Shown here: positions 1 through 11,043 of the stretch, one piece after another
Numbering within the stretch: position 1 is the first letter of the stretch
Layout of the letters: every line of letters starts with the position of its first letter
DNA from: Mercenaria mercenaria
Taxonomy: Eukaryota; Mollusca; Bivalvia; Venerida; Veneridae
Direction: 5' to 3'
NCBI RefSeq assembly: GCF_021730395.1
Contig: NC_069369.1
Span: 64,693,501 to 64,757,500, forward strand
Length of the DNA stretch: 64,000 nucleotides
Translations under genes and position numbers: made by a program
Notes under the pieces: model-generated
What the model was told of the DNA's origin: nothing
The model's database searches: none
The model's input: the letters and a program-made list of their open reading frames with translations, nothing else

Positions 1-715
1 TAGGTATGAATCATTTTGTGACCTTGACCTTGACCTTGACCCGAGAGACCCGGGTCATACGTGCGACACACCTTCTCAATATAGTTAACATTTCTGTCAA
101 ATTATTGTCAGATCCCTTGATAAATGGCAGAGTTATGGACCAGACAAGAAAAAGACCATGTTAACATTTGACTTCTAAGTGTGACCTTGACCTTGGAGCT
201 AGGTGTCAGGGTCTTGCGCATGACATGTCATCTCATTACAGGGAACATTTCGGACAAGAAACAAAGCATGTTAACATTTAACCTCTAAGTGTGACCTTGA
301 CCTTACAGCAAGGGGTCTGGAACTTGCACAGGACATATCGTCTCAGAAGGGGAACATATATGCCAAGTAATATCAAAATACCCTGAACTTTGACTTCTAA
401 GTGTGATCTTGACCTTGGAGCTAGGGGTCTGGATCTTGCGCATGACACATCATGTCATTATGGTAAATACTTATGCAAAGTTATTTCAAAATCACTTCAT
501 GGACGGCAGAGTTATGGACCGGACACGAAACAGACCCTGTTAACCTTTAACCTCAAAGTGTGACCTTGACCTTGGAGCTAGGGGTCTGGGTCTTACGCAT
601 GACACGTCGTCTCATTATGGTGAACATTTATGCCAAGTTATTTCAAAATCCCTTTATGGAGTTGAAGCCCAGACAAGAATTCGGACGCACACACGAACGG
701 ACGGACTGACGGATC
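1..715 (-). repeat. Tandem-core element with GACCTTGACC units, cut by window edge
   Basis: About four diverged units of roughly 120-165 bp recur. Each carries a 'gtgaccttgaccttgg' block, a 'cttgcgcatgacac' block and a 'gttatggaccggacac' block. The right end has a degenerate GTCC-type run read on the minus strand (about 680-710), which heads other elements of this type in the window. The same unit family recurs at 48.9-50.0 kb and 60.7-61.4 kb. The left end is outside the window. Confidence 0.8.
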
Positions 716-1054
716 AGTAATAAATGTACAGAAAACTATTTTACTTAACGATCAAATTTGTATCATTCTACCTGCTTACATACGTGAATTTGAGCCTAAT
801 GCTATAAAACCAGTTTCTAATCCCCACTGTCTGATTGGTTGATTTTGAGCTTACTAATAGCGATGCTGCATTATTGTGATCTGTCTCTAAGCTTGTATAT
901 CAGTAGGCTGGTGGCCCAGTGCCGAGTTTCAATCACTTAATCAATGGTACAGTCTTTTCTACGCTTAGCTTAAAAACCTGCATAAGAAATTTTTTCTAAG
1001 AATTTTCAGTCATGAAGCACTCCACGCATGTTGGTCTCAAACTATTGTCTATTT

Positions 1055-1260
1055 GAGCCGTGCCATGAGAAAACCAACATAGTGGGTTTGCGACCAGCAT
1101 TGATCCAGACCAGCCTGCACATCCGCGCAGTCTGGTCAGGATCCATGCTGTTCGCTAACAGTTTCTCCAATTCCAATAGGCTTTAAAAGCGAACAGCATG
1201 GATCCTGACCAGACTGCGCGGATCGCAGACCACTATGTTGGTTTTCTCATGGCACGGCTC
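1055..1260. mobile_element. Foldback MITE, GAGCCG family, 206-bp form
   Basis: The ends are inverted copies of GAGCCGTGCCATGAGAAAAC and the whole element is a near palindrome. It is flanked on both sides by ATTT. One of its two internal hairpin cores (the right one) is shortened compared with the 235-bp copies at 9.75 and 42.37 kb. No coding capacity. Confidence 0.85.
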
Positions 1261-1460
1261 ATTTTTGCTTAAGAGCAAAACTTTGAATACTTTGTAATGA
1301 AAACATACAAGTTTCTCTTAAAACGTTATACAGTATTTATATAAAGTTTGATATTAAATTGAACCATTCATTAAAATACAAAGTAAAATATTTTAGCAAT
1401 AAGATGTGTCATATTATATCATACATATATTTTAGGTATAATGCTTAATTAAAGACCAAC

Positions 1461-3746
1461 CTTCAGATAAACGCCATGTCTCATCACATGCTCATGGTAC
1501 CTGTACATAAAAGCCACCAGTAGGTATCCGCTTTTAGGAGGCACCATAAAGGGAAAGAAAGGAAACCTTTGCTCTGAGGGGATATCATCAAATTCTGTAA
1601 CGACTTCATACAGAGGGAAAAAAATTCTTGCCAGCCGAACGGCCCTGGCCAATGAACCGCCAGGGCGTGTCGCTCTCCTGAGAGCTTGCTCTGGTGTAAG
1701 GGTTTGGAAGAAACGATCGGTGGGACCTCTAAAATTAAAGGCTGTATGGCTATCGTTGCTATCCTTTTGAAATTTCTGAATGCTATCTTGTTTTCTCTTC
1801 AGGGTTCCCAGAATTCTCTCCTCTTCTTCACTTAATTTCTGAAATGCGTAGAAAGTCCTTTGAATTGATGACTGTTTTGCCAAATAAATATTCTGAGGCA
1901 AGTATTGTCTGAGTAATGAAATGCACTTATAGATCATTTTCTGTCATAAAGTAAAAAATAATTAAAAATCACAAACAGATTAAACACGCAACATCCAATT
2001 TGCCAAATATTTCTTTTCCTGCATCTTGTGTGCAAACATATTTATTCACAATTATTTCGCCTTAATATGTAAACGCCCGTTCGTCTAGACAGGATGGTCA
2101 TCCAAGTTATTTCTATAACGGTGACATACGTGCAGTGTCCCTGCGATAAGAAACATTGAGTAAAAGCGTTTGTGGTTCTCGTCGATGTCTTTCTAATAGT
2201 TATAGCAATATGTAGCATCCAGATTTAAATATTTTTCAACATTTTTAAACTATAAAATAGATATAGTAAAATTTCTTTAAAAAAAAAACACACAACGCGT
2301 TTCTTACGCGGAACAGATTTTATGCATAAAAAGTTACACTGTACTTTAATATATTACACTCACACAATATTAGCTAATATTATATTGATATTGTTTTATT
2401 TGCTCATATTTACATTCACTACAAATTTTGTATAGAAAGAGTAATGTATATTTATTTTTTGTTTTATTTTTTTGTGTTTTATTGGGTTTAACGTCGCACA
2501 GACACAATTTAGGTCATATGGCGACTTTCCAGCTTTGATGGTGGAGGAAGACCCCAGATGCCCTTCAGTGCATTATTTCATCACGGGCGGGAACCTGGGT
2601 AGAACCACCGACCTTCCATAAGCCAGCTGGTTGGCTTCCTCACACAAAGAATTCAACGCCCCGAGTGAGGCTCGAACCCACATCGGTGAGGGGCAATATT
2701 TAAAATCTAAATTAAAAATCCTATTTTTGTGTATTTATACAGGTCTAAACTACATGGGGACTTTTTGCAATTCCATAATTCATGGATGTTTTGCAAAATG
2801 TTCAAATATGGTTTATACCTGTCTAATCGCATAAAAATGGCAGTTAGTCCTTTTTCACATTTTTACAACAGCTTGCCTTCAGGAATAAGTAATTCGCTTT
2901 CTATCAGTATCAGAAAATTGAAATAAATGTCAAATAACAATCAATCCCTAAATAAAATGTTCAAATTGTGATGCTCAGCAAGAGCTATATGAAAAAATAA
3001 TTGTATTTGGTTCTTACATAATTTGGTAAGAAGAATTGTACACCAATTTTCTTTTTTATGTTTTAGTACATATTTAAAACCTTATTTACCTTTTCGCATT
3101 TGTTTTTATGTCTTTTCCAGTCTTGTCTCTGGCACTCTTTCGAGCAGTAGAACACCCCCTTGAACCTGGAACATTTTGATGAACACCCTGGTGATGCACA
3201 AAGTCCACAAAGGTTCTCTTCTAATCCACTTGCACTGTCTTTTTCAGTAGCGCCAGAATCTTTCTTCGGATCTATGTCTATGTCATTTTTGTCTTTGTAT
3301 TCTGATTTAATTTTGTCAGTAAATATACTTTCAGTCGCAGTTTTGTCCGGACGAGCTTCTTCTTTAGAACATTCCCGCATGCTTGCCTCTGTGCTTGTGG
3401 AATCAACGGCTTCTCGAATTGTATCCGTTTCAAAACAATCAGCGATTGCCTTTCCATCGCGTTTCCCTTCTTCACATTTGTGCTTACTTTTATCGATTTC
3501 ATCAGGTTTTACTTTCCGTCCTTTTTTTCGTTTTGCAACTTTGACGTTCCGTTTTTCTTCTTTTGTCTTACTGGTGTTTGAATTTTGACAAGTATTAACA
3601 CATGTTTCCTTGTGTTTCGGCCAGTCTATCGTCTGACAGACTTTGGTGCAGTAGTATACTTCTTGACATCGGCTACATCTTCTCAGGTTTACGTCCTTCC
3701 TGCCACAGCAGTTACAACTCACAGTTAAGTCATCCATCTTGAACAA
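1461..3746 (-). CDS. Double MYND zinc-finger protein, copy C (3' exon outside window)
   Basis: Two coding exons are visible: exon 1 at 3746-3090 (219 codons, donor gtaaat) and exon 2 at 1838-1461 (126 codons, acceptor tttcag, donor gttggt). Both junctions are phase 0, as in the paralogue at 15.8-18.8 kb. Exon 1 starts at its first ATG and holds an N-terminal MYND finger (residues 11-49, all Cys/His ligands visible), a long charged Lys/Glu/Asp/Ser linker, and a second MYND finger (180-217). In the second finger one expected zinc Cys (residue 195) is Phe. Exon 2 encodes a conserved region containing [10 protein letters not shown] and [15 protein letters not shown], which I cannot assign to a named domain. 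MYND fingers usually bind proline-rich protein partners; the function here is unknown. The last exon, about 70 codons in the paralogue, was not found in 1-1460 and is probably off the left edge. Confidence 0.8.
2470..2697 (-). mobile_element. SINE, tRNA-derived family ending in TTTAACGTCGCAC, 5'-truncated
   Basis: In minus orientation it runs from near the B-box (about 2680) to an A/T-rich tail reading gcgacgttaaacccaataaa. It matches the complete copy at 59.22-59.52 kb over the body but lacks the tRNA-like A-box portion. It lies in the intron of MYND copy C. Confidence 0.8.
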
Positions 3747-3837
3747 ATGTTCATCCTACGTAAAACGTTTGACTTAAGTTCACTATAAATCTAATAAATA
3801 TAACGAAATACGTTCCTATTTAAATCATGTTTTAAAT

Positions 3838-3855
3838 CGAAAGTAGGATTTTCCG
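3838..3855 (-). promoter_or_regulatory. Conserved upstream block before MYND copy C
   Basis: The plus strand reads CGAAAGTAGGATTTTCCG, identical over 18 bp to 18875-18892 upstream of the other intact paralogue, while the surrounding bases have diverged. It begins 92 bp upstream of the start codon. It contains an IRF-like core (AANNGAAA, counting two bases to the left) next to an NF-kB-like AGGATTTTCC. The regulatory role is inferred. Confidence 0.45.
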
Positions 3856-4255
3856 TAAATGCGGTACGTACTGGCACTTATCTTTATCATCCAATGAAGG
3901 TAGAATCAATAACATCGCGCTTTCATAATTTTCTGAAAAAAGTTTGTAAGAAAATTAGAAAAAGGGAGCACTTTTCGGAAAATGTGTTGATTTAAAACGT
4001 GGTCATCTCTCCACATACCGATGATCGGTACACAATCCTTAAATCAAAACTTCATATAGCTCTGTATACATGGCTATTCATCTAAATGCACTTTTCATAT
4101 TGGTGCTGGAGATAGAAGTTAAAATGGTAATAGTTGTTTGATTGACATGTGTCCGTTCTCACATACTAGTACATATATACCAAAACAAAGTGATTTCAAT
4201 CGAAGTACAATAGTATTGATGATTAAAACATTTCCATCAATATTGACTTATAATT
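3856..4255. other. Gene-free spacer
   Basis: AT-rich sequence upstream of MYND copy C. No open frame, repeat or RNA gene was recognised. Confidence 0.6.
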
Positions 4256-4461
4256 GAGCCGCACCATGAGAAAACCAACATAGTGCATTTGCGACCAGCA
4301 TGGATCCAGACCAGACGCTGTTCGCTAACGGTTTCTCTAATTACAATATGCTTTGAAAGCGAACAGCATGGATCCTAACCAGACTGCGCGGATGCGCAGG
4401 TTGGTCTGGATCCATATGCTGGTCGCAAATGCACTATGTTGGTTTGCCCATGGCGCGGCTC
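4256..4461. mobile_element. Foldback MITE, GAGCCG family, 206-bp form
   Basis: Inverted ends as in the copy at 1055-1260, flanked on both sides by AATT. Here the left internal hairpin core is the shortened one and the right core is complete, the mirror image of the first copy. Confidence 0.85.
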
Positions 4462-4925
4462 AATTGTTATTGTTTTGAATAATTTCAGCATGTTCACACT
4501 TCAAGGTTATTTGAATTGCGGCAAATCATATAAGTGAAAGGAAGAGACAAATTTGCATGAACATGTATTAGTTTTGACAAGCTAAATAAAGCGTAATAAA
4601 ATATAAGGGTTGGTATATGTAGAAATTGACTATGAACTGTGATAAATGTTACAAAACAAATACATTTCCTCCAACAGTTGTGGAAATAAAAGACAAAGTA
4701 GATAGGGCTGATCCATAACAGGCAAATATTGATATATATTTCGGGAAATGTTTGTGACTGATAAAACTCATGCAAACTTGTGACGTGACCTACAAAAAAT
4801 GCTAATATGTATGTTATAATACACTGATGTCCTGCAAGAGCCCCTTACGTATTTATATTTCAAAATAAGCAAAAATCTCCCTACATTAACATTTTGTCTA
4901 TTCATTACTTCATGACTGTTCCATT

Positions 4926-5265
4926 AGGCGTAAAAAAAAGAAATTGTTTGTTTCCGGTATCCCGACCTACCCTAAATTTTTGGCCCGACCCTAAAGAATT
5001 TTATGGCCTTGGAGAATTTTATTTTTCAAATTTTGAACATAAAGTTGCAAAACTTCACTTTTTATGCTTTAAACATGGTCAGTGATGTTAGAAATCAACT
5101 TACTGGTGTTCTAAAGGCATAACCCCCTTATTTGTATTCATTTTTTGACATAAAAATAATTTCAGAAAAGTCTCACTTAATAAAAACAAAATCAAAAAAA
5201 AAAAAATTCCGACCCTAATTTTTTTAGCATGTTACCGGAAACAAAGAATTTTTTTAGGCCTTATC
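4926..5265. mobile_element. Short inverted-repeat element with TTTCCGGTA motifs
   Basis: The left end reads 'aaagaaattgtttgtttccggta'-like sequence in shorter form and the right end (about 5233-5262) carries its inverse, 'taccggaaacaaagaa', followed by an A/T run and 'aggcc'. The interior is A/T-rich with 'ccgaccctaa' near both ends. Non-coding. Exact ends are uncertain. Confidence 0.5.
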
Positions 5266-5794
5266 CAGACCTTTTCAAGTTTTTCGGGTTGTCAATGCTA
5301 ATTCTAAACTGTGCCTTCCATAAGCAGATGCATGACGGAAATTACCAGTCAGGTGTAACTTTCTGTCTAAACTTGAGAGGATCTAAATAGAATAGAGTTG
5401 TCTCTAAGATTTTCAATCCCCACTTTGTCTCGTGCATCATGAAATAAAAGTTTCATTAAGGTATTGGACCCCTAATAGAAATGTTTAAAAAAATGATATT
5501 TGCTAGGTATATTCTTTAAGTTGCCTGTGTTTTGCATTGTGTTGCAAACTTAAAACAACTTTTACCGTGCCGTTTCTTTTATAAATTTTGTATAATTTAT
5601 GCTATTTCCTCAAGCTCAAGTAGAGACAAATTGCAAAGTGATGGCCACTGTCCAAAACGTTTGCAGAGAATTCGTTATACCATTAATTTTAATAAAAGAA
5701 ACACCAAACTATTGGTAAACAATAATAAAACACAAAATAAAACTGTCAATATCATGTTTTCAAGGGTGCCTCAAGTAAACGGATTTAATGAGAC

Positions 5795-6060
5795 AGAATT
5801 CATACTTCAACATTGAAAAAATAAGGTCGAATCCTGTGTTTCTGTTTTGAATTTTGCTTACTTTATTTAAAAATAACCTTAGGGCAGACGTAAAACCTAA
5901 CTAAATTTCTTCCATAATATATAATCTAAGAGACTCCAACATTGAAAAATTATGGTCGAGTCCTGTGGGACTGTTTTAAATTTGGCTCACTTCATTCAAA
6001 ATTAATCTTTGGGCAGATGTAAAACTTACCTACATTTCTTTCACAATATGTATTCTAAAG
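5795..6060. repeat. Two-copy tandem duplication, about 127 bp
   Basis: The stretch 'caacattgaaaaaataaggtcg' in short form and the following 125 bp recur from about 5938 with roughly 80 percent identity by eye. Shared blocks include 'gggcaga.gtaaaac' and 'aatttcttccataatat'. Non-coding. Confidence 0.6.
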
Positions 6061-6356
6061 AGTGACGGCAAAATAGAGACCTTTTACCGCATGTAACTCA
6101 GTATTTTTAAAGATGTCTAACTCTACCCCCTTCTGTTTCAGAGGTAAATTCACTTTGAACAGCAAGAAATTGTTTATCAAATGAAAACTGTCCACTTTTG
6201 TACAATAAATCAATAATAAATCTTGAAAAAAATTAAAAAATTACTAGGTAAAAAGGAAAATAAGGAGTGAGAAATTGGTCCCAGTGGGGCTTGAACCTAC
6301 GCCCCCTGAAACATTTCAGTCAAAGTAGATTAATGGTAGGAATTGAAGATATAATA

Positions 6357-6500
6357 GGGTTATTATAACAGTAGCTTGATCTGGGATGCAGTATTCGGCT
6401 CGAGTGGATTTTGCCAGCAAGCGCCGAGTGTGCTCCGACCTTGCAAAATCCACGAGAGCCGAATACAAAGTCCCAGATCTAGCTACTGTTATAATGACCC
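6357..6500. mobile_element. Foldback MITE, 144 bp
   Basis: Nearly perfect hairpin. The left arm from GGGTTATTATAACAGTAGCT pairs with the right arm ending AGCTACTGTTATAATGACCC. The arms continue through the 'gtattcggctc' and 'gtggattttgc' blocks to a short loop near 6425. Open frames on both strands are by-products of the palindrome. Confidence 0.8.
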
Positions 6501-7385
6501 TTTTAATATATACCTTTACCACTTTGATTCTTGTTTTGTTCTTGAACGAAATCTTCAATGTTTATCGATATTAAATGGAACATTGTTAAGTTTTTATGTG
6601 CGCTTTTTATATAAATGTGTCGGGTCATGCATATTAATGAAAATAGTCCGGCAGCATACAATACGGAAGGTACAATACGGAATTTAAAAGGTACAATACG
6701 GAATTTTTGTCGGCCTTTTCATATTTAATTGTGAAATACAAGCAGATTTTTTACAGAATTTATATAGGTATATAATAAACTCTATTACGGGTCTAACACC
6801 TTAAATTACAGCGATATTATAAACGCCAAGGAATAATATGTTTTTGGAGTCCAGGGACAGGTTTTCAGCTTATTTCTTTTCTTTTTTTTAAAAAAAAGAG
6901 AGTCATGTTCACCCTCAGTCGCCAACCAGTATATTTGTATATCCGCTCTAGCTGAATTTTAGTAATTTTTGATAATTCAAGAAATCAAAACATGAGAGCC
7001 ATCATAAGTCACTCACTAACCTTGACCTTTTAATCTAGAATACATGTCATGACACACTGAATCATGAAAGGCAACAAATGTTTTTAATATTAAAACATTC
7101 ATAATGAAAAGTTGGAATCACTAGAACAAACTTGAGAAAGTTCAGTACATGGACACTACAGATCAAGTTTGATGAAGATCCATCAAGTGGTTCACGAGAA
7201 GAAGTTGTTTGAAGTTTTTTTCTGTTTTTAGCTCTGGTAACCCCAAATTTCAGCCCAGGAAAAAAGTCCATCAAAGGATCAAGTTTGGTAAAGATGATAA
7301 AAGTCGTTCATAACAAGTCATTTAAAGGTTTCCCCAGTTTTAACTTAGATCAAACGGAGCCATTTGAACAAACCTAAGAGAAATA

Positions 7386-9754
7386 CATACAAACATGCAT
7401 GTTACAGCTCAAGTTTGGTGAAAATCCATGCAACAGTTCATGATAATTTAAATGTCATTTTCCTATTCTTATCTCCCGTTGTCCCTAAAGGGTCAATGTG
7501 AGAGTGTTTCATATAAAATGGTACATACCAAGAGTGGTGAAAATCCATACAAACATGCATGTTACAGCTCAAGTTTGGTGAAAATCCATGCAACAGTTCA
7601 TGAGAATTTAAATGTCATTTTCCTATTCTTAGCTCCCGTGGTCCCTAAAAGGGTAAATGTGAGAGTGTTCCATATAAAATAGTACATACCAAGAGTGGTG
7701 AAAATCCATACAAACATGCATGTTACAGCTCAAGTTTGGTGAAAATCCATGCAACAGTTCATGAGAATTTAAATGTCATTTTCCTAGTCTTAGCTCCCGT
7801 GGTCCCTAAAAGGGTAAATGTGAGAGTGTTCCATATAAAATAGTACATACCAAGAGTGGTGAAAATCCATACAAACATGCATGTTACAGCTCAAGTTTGG
7901 TGAAAATCCATGCAACAGTTCATGAGAATTTAAATGTCATTTTCCTATTCTTAGCTCCCGTGGTCCCTAAAAGGGTCAATGTGAGAGTGTTCCATATAAA
8001 ATAGTACATACCAAGAGTGGTGAAAATCCATACAAACATGCATGTTACAGCTCAAGTTTGGTGAAAATCCATGCAACAGTTCATGAGAATTTAAAGGTCA
8101 TTTTCCTAGTCTTAGCTCCCGTGGTCCCTAAAAGGGTAAATGTGAGAGTGTTCCATATAAAATAGTACATACCAAGAGTGGTGAAAATCCATACAAACAT
8201 GCATGTTACAGCTCAAGTTTGGTGAAAATCCATGCAACAGTTCATGAGAATTTAAATGTCATTTTCCTAGTCTTAGCTCCCGTGGTCCCTAAAAGGGTAA
8301 ATGTGAGAGTGTTCCATATAAAATAGTACATACCAAGTAGTGGTGAAATATCCATACAAACTGCATGTTACAGCTCAAGTTTGGTGAAAATCCATGCAAC
8401 AGTCATGAGAATTTAAATGTCATTTTCCTAGTCTTAGTCCCGTGGTCCCTAAAAGGGTTCAATGTGAGAGTGTTCCATATAAAATAGTACATACCAAGAG
8501 TGGTGAAAATCCATACAACATGCATGTTACAGCTCAAGTTTTGTGAAAATCCATGCAACAGTTTCATGAGAATTTAAATGTCATTTCCTAGTCTTAGCTC
8601 CCGTGGTCCTAAAGGGTAATGTGAAGTGTTCCATATAAAATATACTACCAGAGTGGTGAAAATCCATACAAACATGCATGTTACAGCTCAAGTTTGGTGA
8701 AAATCCATGCAACAGTTCATGAGAATTTAAAGTGTCATTTTCCTAGTCTTAGCTCCCGTGGTCCTAAAAGGGTAAATGTGAGAGTGTTCCATATAAAATA
8801 GTACATACCAAGTGTGTGAAAATCCATACAAACATTGCATGATACACTCAAGTTTGGTAAAATCCATGCAACAGTTCATGAGAATTTAAATGTCATTTTC
8901 CTAGTCTTAGCTCCCGTGGTCCTAAAAGGGTCAATGTGAGACTGTTCCATATAAAATAGTACATACCAAGAGTGGTGAAAATCCATACAAACATGCATGT
9001 TACAGCTCAAGTTTGGTGAAAATCCATGCAACAGTTCATGAGAATTTAAATGTCATTTTCCTAGTCTTAGCTCCCGTGGTCCCTAAAAGGGTCAATGTGA
9101 GAGTGTTCCATATAAAATGGTACATACCAAGAGTGGTGAAAATCCATACAAACATGCATGTTACAGCTCAAGTTTGGTGAAAATCCTGCAACAGTTCATG
9201 AGAATTTTAAATGTCATTTTCCTAGTCTTAGCTCCCGTGGTCCCTAAAAGGGTCAATGTGAGACTGTTCCATATAAAATGTACATACCAAGAGTGGTGAA
9301 AATCCATACAAACATGCATGTTACAGCTCAAGTTTGGTGAAAATCCATGCAACAGTCATGAGAATTTAAATGTCATTTTCCTAGTCTAGCTCCCGTGGTC
9401 CCTAAAAGGGTCAATGTGAAGAGTGTTCCATATAAAATGGTACATACCAAGAGTGGGAAAATCCATACAAACATGCATGTTACAGCTCAAGTTTGGTGAC
9501 AATCCATGCAACAGTTCATGAGAATTTAAATGTCATTTTCCTAGTCTTAGCTCCCGTGGTCCCTAAAAGGGTCAATGTGAGACTGTTCCATATAAAATAG
9601 TACATACCAAGAGTGGTGAAAATCCATACAAACATGCATGTTACAGCTCAAGTTTGGTGAAAATCCATGCAACAGTTCATGAGAATTTAAATGTCATTTT
9701 CCTATTCTTAGCTCCCGTGGTCCCTAAAAGGGTAAATGTGAGAGTGTTCCATAT
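7386..9754. repeat. 161-bp tandem satellite, about 14.7 units
   Basis: The period is exactly 161 bp where units are clean: the block 'catacaaacatgcatgttac' starts at 7546, 7707, 7868, 8029 and 8190. Each unit also holds 'ctcaagtttggtgaaaatcc' and 'ctcccgtggtccctaaaa'. Units are nearly identical apart from small indels concentrated at 8330-8900. The array lies between the exon 2 and exon 3 relics of the degenerate MYND copy and is interrupted at its right end by a MITE. Confidence 0.95.
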
Positions 9755-9989
9755 GAGCCGTGCCATGGGAAAACCAACATAGTGGGTTTGCGACCAGCAT
9801 GGATCCAGACCAGCCTGCGCGTCCGCGCAGTCTGGTCAGGCTCCATGCTGTTCGCTTTTAAAGCTTATTTGAATTGGAGAAACTGTTAGCGAACAGCATG
9901 GATCCTGACCAGACTGCGCGGATGCGCAGGCTGGTCTGGATCCATGCTGGTCGCAAAGCCACTATGTTGGTTTTCCCATGGCACGGCTC
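9755..9989. mobile_element. Foldback MITE, GAGCCG family, 235-bp form, inserted in satellite unit
   Basis: Both hairpin cores are complete. It sits inside a satellite unit whose unoccupied sequence 'ccatataaaatag' is known from the neighbouring units. The occupied site reads ccatat, element, atataaaatag, so the target duplication is either ATAT (element GAGCC...GGCTC) or TA (element TGAGCC...GGCTCA). Confidence 0.9.
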
Positions 9990-11043
9990 ATATAAAATAG
10001 TACATACCAAGAGTGGTGAAAATTCATAATCAGTTCAGTAGAAGAAGTCATTTAAGGGCTTTTGATGGTCCCTAAAAGAGATATGCGGAACCATTTCAAC
10101 ACATCTGAGAAAGGCCTGTACAAGAATGTTTTTAACCATTTTTGTGGATATCCATAAAGCAGTTCATTAGAAGGAATTGCTTAAATTACAAAGCTAACGC
10201 CGGACGACACAGTACGATCACAACTGGCTTCGGCTCTGGTGAGCTAAAGTACCTAGGTGTATATATAGCTACTTCGATTTTTTAAATTACCTAGCACCAT
10301 GGTAACTTTGATAATGCTTAAAATATCAGTACACGTTAGTCGGCATCTCTATTTCCTGAAAAGTGTGTTTAGTTCGTCCACTATGTCTACTCGAAAATAC
10401 TCTAATTCAAAAGAATTTATAACAATTTTAAAAATCTTCAGTACAATTTATCTTGTCATAGGTTAGATATTTTCCAGTATGCAAAAACAAATTTATGTAA
10501 AAACTGGTTGAACACATTTACATTTACTAGCAAAACATTGTTGAAACACCTACCTGCAGGTAATTACACCATGCATCATTACATGTTCATGGTATCTGTA
10601 CAAAAACCACCAGTACGTATCTTTCCCTGCGATTAAGAAAACATCGTCTCTGATGGGATGTTCTTAAATTCTGTGACGACGTTAAAAAGCAGAAAGAAAA
10701 GTCTTGCCGTCCCGACGGCCCTGGCAAATGAGCCATCTTGGGGCCTGGCTCTCTTGAATGCTTGCTCTTTGGTAAGATTTTTTTTGTATCTCTGTACAGG
10801 TCATAAAATGATATAGTTGCATTTTTGATGTTATTTATATATAACAACATATTTCATAAATGCACTGCTATTTATATATCTTGAGGTCAATGTCTGAACC
10901 TGCTATTTCCGTATTTTGAAATTTTACAGGAGAAACATGTTTCATCCTTAGCAATTCAGAATGTGGCGAATTTAACGACTGACATAATGTTTTTACTATT
11001 TCCTTCGTTTAGGTATATGATATATACATTTTAACTTAATCGG

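Larger units (their letters stand above)
6990..10248 (-). mobile_element. Tandem-core element with AGCTCACC head, carrying an expanded satellite
   Basis: Read on the minus strand, the right end (10248 down to about 10190) is the head 'tttagctcaccagagccgaa' followed by 'gtccggcgtt'. This resembles the AGCTCACC heads at 24.36 and 35.77 kb. Diverged units lie at both sides (6990-7385 and 9990-10190) around the homogeneous 161-bp array. The left boundary is uncertain. Classification as a Helentron-like non-autonomous element is inferred. Confidence 0.5.
5300..10790 (-). pseudogene. Degenerate MYND-family copy B (exon 2 and exon 3 relics)
   Basis: On the minus strand, about 10790-10549 aligns to exon 2 of the intact copies: the Gly-Ser-Leu-Ala-type stretch, the FFPLY-like stretch and YRYHEHVM are recognisable. 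It lacks the exon's 5' part, and the open frame is broken by small indels and stops. About 5438-5300 aligns to exon 3 of the copy at 15.8 kb; long stretches such as 'tttccgtcatgcatctg' match 'gatcccgtcatgcatctg', but the frame is lost. No relic of exon 1 was found between 10.8 and 15.3 kb. The order and strand fit a third tandem copy lying between the two intact ones. The gap between its exons now holds the 161-bp satellite. Homology is clear; the loss of function is inferred from the broken frames. Confidence 0.75.

Noticed and set aside
3160-3588. 142-codon open frame on the plus strand
   Set aside because: It lies antisense to MYND exon 1, whose minus-strand frame has clear zinc-finger motifs, splice sites and a paralogue.
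6376-6687. 103-codon open frame and its antisense partners
   Set aside because: They arise from the 144-bp foldback MITE, whose two arms give similar frames on both strands.
7452-9352. Open frames of 60-76 codons on both strands inside the satellite
   Set aside because: They repeat with the 161-bp unit, which is not a multiple of three, so the frame shifts from unit to unit. They are by-products of the array.
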